Shown here piece by piece: positions 1-6,125 of a stretch of 14,875 nt of DNA; the first letter of the stretch is position 1; each line of letters begins with the position of its first letter. This DNA is from an uncultured Eubacteriales bacterium (GTDB lineage Bacteria; Bacillota; Clostridia; Oscillospirales; Oscillospiraceae), in the NCBI GenBank assembly GCA_900549885.1, contig URQA01000056.1:1-14875 (forward strand). Reading direction: 5' to 3'. Below the pieces are notes generated by a model. That model saw only the letters and a list, made by a program, of their open reading frames with translations. It did not search any database and was not told where the DNA came from. A program made the position numbers and the translations under genes.

Positions 1-1262
1 GCCCGCCCCGCCCGCAGCAGCTCCGTCACGCCGGCGAGGGTGACCTCCAGCCCCAGCATGGACGAAAGCCGGTCAGAGTGGACCATCTCGATGCCTTTCT
101 CCCGCAGCCTTGCGGCGAACTCATGTCCCAGGTAGAGGTTTGGCCGGAGTACGTCGTAAATGTATTGCAGAGGGGCAATATTGGCTGTCTTGGTGACGTA
201 AGGGTCGCACCGCTCCAAAATTCTCTGTCGGTCCGGGTCGTCTCGCTCCGGCAGCTGGCTGGTCTGGATGAGCAGCGGTCTCATCCCCAGCCCCACCATA
301 AAGGCATTGAAGGCAAAGCACTCTATGGGGGTGTTTCCATAGATATAGGTCAGCCCCTCCAGCTGCCCCTCCGCCTGGGCTACGGCCTGGATCGCCTGCT
401 GGTACAGATTTTCCACCTCATCGGGCACCGGCAGGCCCAGATAGGCAAACAGATCCTGGTAAAGCCGGTAAATCTGCTCCGGGTCGATATATTTGTCAAA
501 GAGCACATAGGGTGTACCGAAGGCCCGCTTCATCTTCTCCGCCAGGGGAAGCCCAATGGGATTGACCACTACGTTTACTCGGGCGGCAGGGGCCTGCCGG
601 ATCTCCTCCACAACAGTCCCGCTGGGCAGCATCATCCCCATAGGTACGCCGGCGTCGGAGAGCACCCGGTATAGCTCCGTCTCCCGAAAATCTCCCAGGC
701 GCTGTCCGATGATATTCACCGCGTTCCCCAACGGCTGCTTCTCCATCAGCTCAAAGCAGGCCGTGATGGTATCCCGTACGCCGGGCAGGTGATTTTCCGT
801 CTTGAAGTGCTCGGTATGCACAGGCAGCACCGGCACCCCGTACCGCTCCGACAGCTCTTCCGCCATGGAATCCACATCGTCCCCGATGACCTCTACCACA
901 CAGGTGGTCACCACAAAGACCGCTTTGGGATGGTATTCCGCCATGAGTTCTTCAACGGCGTCGTACAAGGTTTCCCTACAGCCAAAGGTCACATCATGCT
1001 GGTCCAGCACCACCGACAGGCACCTTCCGTCCAGCCCTCCGAAGGCGCTGTTTCCAATGGTGGTGTTTTTGGTATAGTAGGTACACTCGTCGGTGCCCAC
1101 TACCAGCATCACCCCGTCCCGGATCCCCCGCACCGCCATCATGGCCCCCATCAGGGGACAGTGAGGGCCGGGAAACATGGCGGTGGTCAGCTGCGTGACC
1201 TGTTTGACGCTGTCCACCTCTCCCAGCCGTTTCATCCGAGAGAGCAATTCTTGTCCGTTCAT
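1..1262 (-). CDS. Nitrogenase component 1-like protein (NifD/NifK superfamily), 3' end beyond the window
   Basis: The gene reads from an ATG at 1262 to the left edge for 420 codons without a stop. The start follows a strong CAGGAGGA ribosome site. Three cysteines, Cys35 (in PGPHCPLMGA), Cys60 (GTDEC) and Cys121 (TTCVVEVIGDD), have the order and spacing of the P-cluster ligands of NifD and NifK, so an iron-sulfur cluster at the subunit interface is likely. By-eye alignment of RVNVVVNPIGL (residues 228-238) with the NifD segment holding the FeMo-cofactor ligand Cys275 puts Asn234 at that place; a His-Ser pair (395-396) lies near where NifD has its cofactor His. It is therefore probably a catalytic or scaffold subunit of a non-N2-fixing group IV-type enzyme reduced by the NifH-like protein encoded at 4287-5066. 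It is the last visible gene of the operon, 44 nt after the ABC ATPase gene. A second subunit, if any, would lie off the left edge. Substrate unknown. Confidence 0.87.
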   Translation of the reverse strand, partial: MNGQELLSRMKRLGEVDSVKQVTQLTTAMFPGPHCPLMGAMMAVRGIRDGVMLVVGTDECTYYTKNTTIGNSAFGGLDGRCLSVVLDQHDVTFGCRETLYDAVEELMAEYHPKAVFVVTTCVVEVIGDDVDSMAEELSERYGVPVLPVHTEHFKTENHLPGVRDTITACFELMEKQPLGNAVNIIGQRLGDFRETELYRVLSDAGVPMGMMLPSGTVVEEIRQAPAARVNVVVNPIGLPLAEKMKRAFGTPYVLFDKYIDPEQIYRLYQDLFAYLGLPVPDEVENLYQQAIQAVAQAEGQLEGLTYIYGNTPIECFAFNAFMVGLGMRPLLIQTSQLPERDDPDRQRILERCDPYVTKTANIAPLQYIYDVLRPNLYLGHEFAARLREKGIEMVHSDRLSSMLGLEVTLAGVTELLRAGR

Positions 1263-1306
1263 TTGATTCCTCCTGTTGCACAGGCGGTATATTCGTCCGC
1301 CTGCCT

Positions 1307-2086
1307 TTATGTCAGCTCTGCGAAGGCAATCAGCGGTTTTCCCCGGCCGTTCACCTGGAGAATATCCGCCCGCACGTGGTACACCTCCCACAGCATTTTG
1401 CTGGTGATTACCTCTGCCGGAGGGCCTTCGCTGTATTTCTTTCCGTCCTTGATGACCACAATCCAGTCGCTCACCTCCAGGGCGTGGGACAGGTCGTGGA
1501 GCACCATGACCACCCCCACTCCCGTCTCCCGGTTGAGGCGCTTGACCATCTGCATGGTCTCCATCTGGTGGGAGATATCCAGATAGGTGGTGGGCTCATC
1601 CAGGAACAAAATCTCCGGTTGCTGGGTGAGCACCGTGGCGATCCACACGCGCTGGGTCTCTCCTCCCGAGATCTCATGGATGGATTTGTCCCGGAGATGG
1701 TAGGTGCCGGTGGCTTTCATGGCCTCGTCCACGATCTGCTCGTCCTCCCCGTTCATCCGGGCAAAAAAGCCCTGGTGGGGCATGCGGCCATAGCCCACCA
1801 GTTCTTTCACCCGGAAGTCTGCCGGGGCGGAGTGCATCTGGGGCAGTACGCCGATGCGCCGGGCCAGCTCCTTGGGGCCAAAGTCCTGCAAATCCTTCCC
1901 GTCCAGGCATACCGCCCCCTTCTGGTAGCGCAGCAGCCGGGTGAGCGCCTTGAGCACCGTGGACTTTCCTGAACCGTTGGGCCCAATGATGCTGGTAATG
2001 TGATGTTTGCTCAGGAGGATGTCAAAATCCTCCACCACGATATAGTCCCCATATCCGATCTGGAGACCAGTGGCGTTAACTTCCAT
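1307..2086 (-). CDS. ABC transporter ATPase, FecE/BtuD-type (iron-chelate or corrinoid importer family)
   Basis: This 259-residue protein should power uptake through the permease encoded just upstream. All ABC ATPase motifs are present: Walker A GPNGSGKST (35-43), Q-loop Gln83, signature SGGET (140-144), Walker B ILFLDE (159-164), D-loop Asp170 and switch His197 (VLHDLSH). The segment around WIATVLTQQPEILFLDEPTT is typical of the class that moves siderophores, haem and cobalamin. The ATG at 2086 overlaps the end of the permease gene by 11 nt, which suggests translational coupling, and a GAGG lies 8 nt before it. The family places it on the inner face of the membrane as a dimer. The substrate cannot be read from the ATPase. 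Confidence 0.95.
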   Translation of the reverse strand: MEVNATGLQIGYGDYIVVEDFDILLSKHHITSIIGPNGSGKSTVLKALTRLLRYQKGAVCLDGKDLQDFGPKELARRIGVLPQMHSAPADFRVKELVGYGRMPHQGFFARMNGEDEQIVDEAMKATGTYHLRDKSIHEISGGETQRVWIATVLTQQPEILFLDEPTTYLDISHQMETMQMVKRLNRETGVGVVMVLHDLSHALEVSDWIVVIKDGKKYSEGPPAEVITSKMLWEVYHVRADILQVNGRGKPLIAFAELT

Positions 2087-3128
2087 TGAACTTGCCTCGC
2101 TTTCTGAGCATATACAGGAAAAAGGGGCCGCCGGACACCGCCATGACTACGCCCACCGGGATCTCCATGCCCGGCACGATGGTGCGGCCGATGGTGTCGG
2201 CAAACAGCAGGGTCACCGCGCCCAGCAGAATGCTGGTGGGCAGCATCACCTTATAATCCGAGCCCACCAGCATCCGGGCGATATGGGGTACCACCAGGCC
2301 CACAAACCCGATCATCCCTACCACGGACACCGTAGCTGCCGCCAGAAAGGCGGAGACGGCGGATAAGCAGATCCGGCTTGCGTTGACCCGGATGCCCAGG
2401 TTCTTGGCCATCTCGTCCCCCAGCTGGAGGGCGTTGGCGTGTCGGATACACAGCAGGGCCAGCAGCAGCCCCACCGCCGTATAGATCACCGCCGTGCGCA
2501 CATGAACCCAGGACATGCCGGACAGGCTGCCGTTCATAAAGGCAAGCACCCCCGACAGATTATCGCTGTTCATCAGCTGGAGCAGAGAGTTATAGCCCCC
2601 CAGCACCGAGTTGATGGCCACGCCGGACAAAATGATCCGCACCGGGTCCACTCCGCCCTTCCAGGCCAGGGCGTAAATGAGCACACAGGCCAGGGCCGCG
2701 CCGCCGAAGGCGAACAGGGGCAGGGACAGCGTCAGGTTGGGGAAGATGAGCAGGACGGTGATGGCGGCAGTGCCCGCGCCGGCGGACACGCCGATGGTTC
2801 CCGGATCAGCCAGGGGGTTGCGCATCACCGCCTGGAGCAACGCACCCGCCGCAGACAGCGCCGCCCCCACCAGAAGAGCCAAGAGCACCCGGGGCAGACG
2901 CAGGCTGAGCACCACCACCAAGATCGTGCTCTCCTCTTCCGTGAGACCCTGGCCGGTAACCGCCCGGTACAGAGTCTGCACGATAGAGGTAAAGGAATAA
3001 CCCGCGCTGCCGATGGCTACTGCTACTACCACAAACACCGCCATCAGAATCAGCAGCACGGCCCATACCATGCTGACCTTCAACAGCCGGACGCTCCCTT
3101 GATTTTTCTTGTGCGTTTTTACTTTCAT
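2076..3128 (-). CDS. ABC transporter permease, FecCD/BtuC family
   Basis: A hydrophobic 350-residue protein of the usual length for FecCD permeases, which cross the membrane about ten times and work as dimers. Family hallmarks are GALLQ (95-99) followed by RNPLADP (103-109) and a glycine-rich GVSAGAG stretch, then VPHIARMLVG (280-289), the part that normally couples to the ATPase. A first membrane segment lies at about residues 20-42. I chose the ATG at 3128 because it leaves a 22-nt gap after the binding-protein gene and has GGAAAGAG upstream; an in-frame ATG at 3188 would overlap that gene by 38 nt and add a charged leader without a clear ribosome site. The family imports iron-siderophore, haem, corrinoid and other metal chelates. 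Confidence 0.94.
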   Translation of the reverse strand: MKVKTHKKNQGSVRLLKVSMVWAVLLILMAVFVVVAVAIGSAGYSFTSIVQTLYRAVTGQGLTEEESTILVVVLSLRLPRVLLALLVGAALSAAGALLQAVMRNPLADPGTIGVSAGAGTAAITVLLIFPNLTLSLPLFAFGGAALACVLIYALAWKGGVDPVRIILSGVAINSVLGGYNSLLQLMNSDNLSGVLAFMNGSLSGMSWVHVRTAVIYTAVGLLLALLCIRHANALQLGDEMAKNLGIRVNASRICLSAVSAFLAAATVSVVGMIGFVGLVVPHIARMLVGSDYKVMLPTSILLGAVTLLFADTIGRTIVPGMEIPVGVVMAVSGGPFFLYMLRKRGKFNGS

Positions 3129-3150
3129 GCGTCTGTTGTCTCTTTCCGCA

Positions 3151-4212
3151 TCACTCCTGGGCGGCGTAGTGGTCGGCGATAATATCAATCAGGCTGTCGA
3201 TCTCATCTACTACCAGGATGCCGGAGGTGGAGATGTAGTTGATGGGCAGATAGATGACTTGGCCGTTTTTAACGGCGTCTATGCTGTTCCAGTAGTCGGG
3301 GTTCTCTGCATATGCGCTTTCCATCAGCTCCTGGTGCTCCTCGGCGGTGGCCGCCGCGCCGACGCACAGCAACAGATCCGGCTGATAGCTCAGCGCCTGC
3401 TCCAGATCCAGCTGAACCATAGACGCCTCGCTATTTTCGTACACATTGGTAAAGCCCATCATATCCGCCATGGAAGCCAAGGTGCCTTTGGCAGTCTGAA
3501 TGTAGTGCATCGTGGTGCTGCCGGATTGGAGTACCATGACGGTCTTGCCCTCATAAAGCGGTCTGACTTCCTCCAGCCGGGCCTCCAAATCCGCGAACCG
3601 CTGCATGATAGCCTCACCCTTGGCGGCAGACTCCTCATCCAGAGAGAATGCGTTGATGAGACACTGGGCCTCTTCCTTCACAGAATCATAGGACACGGTG
3701 TGGCCGGCGGACATGTAGTAAACGGGAATATCCAAGCCTTCCAGCGTAGCCCCATGGGAATCCTGGTAGCTGGCGCTCATGATCACCAGATCAGGGTCCA
3801 GAGACACCACCGCCTCAATGTCGAAGTCCTCGTGAGCTACCGAACCCAGCAGCGTGGCGTCAAAATCATCGGGATAGGCGGTGGCTGTGGAAGTAGGCGC
3901 AGCGATCACGGGTACGCCCATCTCGTACAGGGTAAAGACCGGCGCTGTGACCATGCAGGCAATGCGTTCCGGCACATAATCCAGCTCCAGCGTCTCATAG
4001 CCCCGGTCTGCCATGGATGCGGGATAGGTCAGGGTAAGCCCCTCCGCCTCAGGCTGCGCACTCTGATTTTGCTCCCCGCTGGGTTCCGTAGAGGCGGCGT
4101 CAGAGGGCTCCGCGGAAGGCGGCTGGGTATCCTCCTCCGCGGGGGAGCAGGCAGCCAAGGCCATGGACATGGTCAGTGCCAGGAACAAAGCGAGCATTTT
4201 CTTGAGTTTCAT
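3151..4212 (-). CDS. ABC transporter substrate-binding lipoprotein (class III, Peripla_BP_2 type), copy 1
   Basis: A 353-residue lipoprotein that should capture the transported ligand outside the cell. It starts MKLKK, then has a hydrophobic stretch and the lipobox LAAC with lipidated Cys22, followed by an acidic, Ser/Pro-rich linker to about residue 55. The ATG at 4212 was chosen because AAAGGA lies 7 nt before it; the ATG at 4218 is too close to that site. The body (for example DYVPERIACM, then SLDPDLVIM) has the layout of Fe3+-siderophore and cobalamin binding proteins. It is closely related to the lipoprotein encoded at 6126-7163. It sits between the NifH-like gene and the permease, so transport and the nitrogenase-like enzyme are co-transcribed. 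Ligand unknown. Confidence 0.92.
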   Translation of the reverse strand: MKLKKMLALFLALTMSMALAACSPAEEDTQPPSAEPSDAASTEPSGEQNQSAQPEAEGLTLTYPASMADRGYETLELDYVPERIACMVTAPVFTLYEMGVPVIAAPTSTATAYPDDFDATLLGSVAHEDFDIEAVVSLDPDLVIMSASYQDSHGATLEGLDIPVYYMSAGHTVSYDSVKEEAQCLINAFSLDEESAAKGEAIMQRFADLEARLEEVRPLYEGKTVMVLQSGSTTMHYIQTAKGTLASMADMMGFTNVYENSEASMVQLDLEQALSYQPDLLLCVGAAATAEEHQELMESAYAENPDYWNSIDAVKNGQVIYLPINYISTSGILVVDEIDSLIDIIADHYAAQE

Positions 4213-4253
4213 AGTCATTTCCTTTCTTCTGGTTCTCAATATATGGTTGAATC

Positions 4254-4274
4254 ACGCCGCTCGCGCTGCGGCGT
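4254..4274 (-). other. Small stem-loop between the NifH-like and lipoprotein genes
   Basis: ACGCCGC (4254-4260) and GCGGCGT (4268-4274) can pair around a 7-nt loop. It lies in the 74-nt gap inside the operon. No T-tract follows it on the minus strand, so it is not a standard terminator; it could be an mRNA processing or stability element that sets different levels for the two genes. It may also be chance in GC-rich DNA. Confidence 0.3.
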
Positions 4275-4286
4275 CACTCACAGCGT

Positions 4287-5066
4287 TCAGGAGGCGGCAC
4301 TCTGCTCGTCCGCTCCGCTGGCGGTCAGAATCTTGTCTGCCAACTCGTTATACACCCCACACATAGGTGAGGCATCCAGCACCTGGAACACAGTCCCGCC
4401 GCCGGCTTCGGCCGTCTGAATGTCCTGGGACCGGGGGATATACTGCACCAACCCGGTGCCGATCTCCTTCAATGCCTCCCGGACGATACTCTCCTCATTT
4501 TCGATGTTTTTGGCGTTGAGGATCAGCCCCCTCAGCTTGGCATAGCCGCGCTTGCCAAAGCCCCGGATAGCTGCGGCAATATTGTTGGCCGCATACAGGC
4601 TCATCATCTCGCCAGAGGACACGATGTACACCTCCCGGGCATAGCCGCCCCGGATCGGCATGGCAAACCCGCCGCATACCACGTCACCCAGCACGTCGTA
4701 AATGACGATGTCAGGCTGGTACACCTCAAAAGCACGCAGGCTTTCCAGCTTTTCAAAGGCAGAGATAATCCCCCGCCCGGCGCACCCCACGCCTGGTGTC
4801 GGTCCGCCGGACTCCACGCACAGCACGCCGCCGAAGCCGTGAAACACAATGTCCTCCAGCGCCAGGGCGTCGCCTTTGGCCTTGATCTGCTCCAATACGG
4901 TGGGGATGCGCTTGCCCTCCATTAAGTTCTTTGTGGAGTCCGCCTTAGGGTCGCAGCCAATCTGCATCACCCGGTATCCCTTCCCCGCCAGGGCGGCGGA
5001 GAGGTTGGATGTGGTGGTGGATTTCCCAATTCCTCCTTTGCCGTATATGGCGATCTTCCGAATCAT
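4287..5066 (-). CDS. NifH-like nitrogenase-superfamily iron protein (group IV-type reductase component)
   Basis: A 259-residue ATPase that should pass single electrons from a [4Fe-4S] cluster to a component 1 partner with ATP hydrolysis. It starts MIRKIAIYGKGGIGKSTT, with the P-loop at 9-17, then IGCDPKADST (36-45) as in NifH. The cluster ligands are intact: Cys95 in GVGCAGRGI and Cys131 in DVLGDVVCGGFAMPIR; Arg98 matches the regulatory Arg of NifH. It is shorter than typical NifH (about 275-297 residues), mainly at the C-terminus. I prefer the ATG at 5066 because it gives the family's usual N-terminus; a TTG at 5078 or an ATG at 5132 in the same frame are alternatives, with GAAAGGA at about 5091-5097. 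It is first in the operon, ahead of the transporter and the component 1 gene, and divergent from an AraC regulator. Automatic naming as nifH would mislead. Confidence 0.92.
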   Translation of the reverse strand: MIRKIAIYGKGGIGKSTTTSNLSAALAGKGYRVMQIGCDPKADSTKNLMEGKRIPTVLEQIKAKGDALALEDIVFHGFGGVLCVESGGPTPGVGCAGRGIISAFEKLESLRAFEVYQPDIVIYDVLGDVVCGGFAMPIRGGYAREVYIVSSGEMMSLYAANNIAAAIRGFGKRGYAKLRGLILNAKNIENEESIVREALKEIGTGLVQYIPRSQDIQTAEAGGGTVFQVLDASPMCGVYNELADKILTASGADEQSAAS

Positions 5067-5174
5067 TTTGGTTTCCAAGTATACGTCCGTCCTTTCTGCA
5101 CAGCCAATCCCATTGCTGCATTTTTGCCTCATAGGTCTTTACTTTTGAACCATGAAGGTGTAAAATATCCATCA

Positions 5175-5190
5175 GTTACCTTTAGCTAAC
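5175..5190. promoter_or_regulatory. Predicted operator, palindrome GTTACC-N4-GCTAAC, copy 1
   Basis: GTTACCTTTAGCTAAC pairs at five of six positions in each half. It lies at about +1 to +16 of the predicted NifH-like operon start and also overlaps the likely -35 of the divergent AraC gene. The same motif recurs at 6075-6090. The position suggests repression of the operon. The half-site resembles those of DtxR/IdeR regulators, but the spacing is about five bases longer, so the binding protein is not identified. Confidence 0.55.
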
Positions 5191-5196
5191 TATTGC

Positions 5197-5225
5197 AGTA
5201 TAACACGATGTTCCTGCAAAGTCTT
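5197..5225 (-). promoter_or_regulatory. Predicted promoter of the nitrogenase-like/ABC operon
   Basis: On the minus strand there is AAGACT at 5225-5220, a 17-nt spacer, and TATACT at 5202-5197 preceded by TGT, so an extended -10. The expected start is near 5190, giving a leader of about 125 nt before the NifH-like ATG. The -10 overlaps a plus-strand TATAAC (5199-5204) that may serve the AraC gene, whose -35 is weak. Confidence 0.45.
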
Positions 5226-5270
5226 TCAAATTATTCGGTTGTTTTTTCAATCACGACGGAAGGATCGGAT

Positions 5271-5945
5271 ATGAACCAACTATATCAAGCGGAAGGATTT
5301 TACAACTTCAAAGAACTGTGCTACGCAGTCCTGCATCAAGACCTCGCCGCTGCCGACGATACGCTGGAGCGTCAATCCAGTTTCTTGTTCGCCCAAGGCA
5401 GCTGTCCAGTGGAGGCTATGCGAATCTTCCTCACCTCTATGAACCGCAGCATCTACAATTATCTTCTCTACGCCCAGGATCTCTCATTGCACAAATGCTG
5501 CTTCCAAAACCTCTGCCTGAGCCACGCCTGCCGCAGCAAGGAAGAATTCTTTTCCGCTGCCCGGCAGATGATCCGCAATTACTGCCAGCAGTTCCAGTCT
5601 CCTGACGGATACAGCTGTCATGTGATGCGGGCTAAGGAGTACATTGAAGAAAACCTGGCCGAGCCCCTACGTCTGAGCCAAGTAGCACAACAAATCCATA
5701 TCAGCACCAGCCACCTGTCTGAACTGTTTACCAAGTGTACTGGCACCTCTTTTTCCAATTATGTGAAGCAGCGGCGGCTAGAGCGGGCGAAACAGCTGTT
5801 GCTGTGTACCCAGGCAACAATCCAGGACGTGGCCTTGTCCTGCGGCTTCTCCACCCCGGCTTATTTTTCCACCGTCTTTACGAAGTGGTCTGGGATGTCT
5901 CCCCGGCAGTACCGCGCCAAGAGGCAGTCTAACCAAACCGCTTGA
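5271..5945 (+). CDS. AraC-family transcriptional regulator with Cys-rich N-terminal half
   Basis: A 224-residue protein with a double helix-turn-helix AraC domain from about residue 120 to 215: first helix pair in LRLSQVAQQIHISTSHLSEL, second in IQDVALSCGFSTPAYFSTVF followed by SGMSPRQYR. The N-terminal half is not a clear cupin sensor; it is predicted helical and holds eight Cys (17, 45, 76, 77, 82, 87, 105, 116), with C76-C77-x4-C-x4-C grouped. I chose the ATG at 5271 because GGAAGGA lies 6 nt before it; an ATG at 5193 would add 26 residues but has no good site and would lie next to the operator. Divergence from the NifH-like operon and proximity to the second lipoprotein suggest it controls both, perhaps sensing the transported compound, a metal or redox state (inference). 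Confidence 0.9.
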   Translation: MNQLYQAEGFYNFKELCYAVLHQDLAAADDTLERQSSFLFAQGSCPVEAMRIFLTSMNRSIYNYLLYAQDLSLHKCCFQNLCLSHACRSKEEFFSAARQMIRNYCQQFQSPDGYSCHVMRAKEYIEENLAEPLRLSQVAQQIHISTSHLSELFTKCTGTSFSNYVKQRRLERAKQLLLCTQATIQDVALSCGFSTPAYFSTVFTKWSGMSPRQYRAKRQSNQTA

Positions 5946-5956
5946 ATCCAGCGACA

Positions 5957-6003
5957 GACAATCGGCTCCGGCGCAGGTGAATCCTGTGCAGGAGCCGATT
6001 GTC
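5957..6003 (+). other. Long near-perfect hairpin between the AraC and lipoprotein genes
   Basis: GACAATCGGCTCC (5957-5969) pairs perfectly with 5991-6003; inside, 5971-5977 pairs with 5983-5989 (one G-T pair), leaving a five-base loop TGAAT and a single mismatch. It lies 11 nt after the AraC stop. There is no T-tract on either strand, so it is at most a non-standard terminator of the AraC transcript; an mRNA 3'-end stabiliser or a protein-binding inverted repeat are other options. Confidence 0.6.
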
Positions 6004-6037
6004 CCGATGAAACCCAAACTGTTGACGATGGTTTTAA

Positions 6038-6066
6038 AAGACAATGTGACGGTTTTATGGTATGAT
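6038..6066 (+). promoter_or_regulatory. Predicted promoter of the second binding lipoprotein
   Basis: AAGACA (6038-6043) and TATGAT (6061-6066) are separated by 17 nt. The expected start is near 6073. This gives the lipoprotein gene its own promoter, apart from any read-through from the AraC gene. Confidence 0.5.
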
Positions 6067-6074
6067 TTCTCAAG

Positions 6075-6090
6075 GTTACCTTCTGCTAAC
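6075..6090. promoter_or_regulatory. Predicted operator, palindrome GTTACC-N4-GCTAAC, copy 2
   Basis: GTTACCTTCTGCTAAC differs from the copy at 5175-5190 only within the N4 centre. It starts 8 nt after the -10 of the lipoprotein promoter, so it covers about +2 to +17, almost the same place as in the NifH-like operon promoter (6 nt after the -10). The two genes therefore probably share a regulator. Confidence 0.55.
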
Positions 6091-6125
6091 TTAATGTTAT
6101 CTCAAAGAAGAAAGGATCTATCCCC

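Noticed and set aside
78..1586. Plus-strand open frames antisense to the component 1-like gene
   Set aside because: They are reverse-strand shadows in GC-rich coding DNA, with no family motif, while the minus strand carries a clear nitrogenase-superfamily protein.
3109..4419. 436-codon plus-strand open frame
   Set aside because: It lies opposite the binding lipoprotein and has low-complexity His/Gly/Arg-rich translation without a ribosome site; the minus-strand lipoprotein is clearly real.
1..5132. Nitrogen fixation (nif) cluster
   Set aside because: Only NifH-like and one component 1-like gene are seen, mixed with an importer; no cofactor assembly genes, and the cofactor Cys position appears changed.
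5175..5190. Standard DtxR/IdeR or Fur box
   Set aside because: Half-sites GTTA/TAAC look similar to DtxR sites, but the separation is about five bases too long, and there is no GATAATGAT-type Fur repeat.
5067..5270. Cobalamin or other riboswitch ahead of the NifH-like gene
   Set aside because: The 204-bp gap is filled by divergent promoters and the operator; no B12-box or other conserved riboswitch core was recognised.
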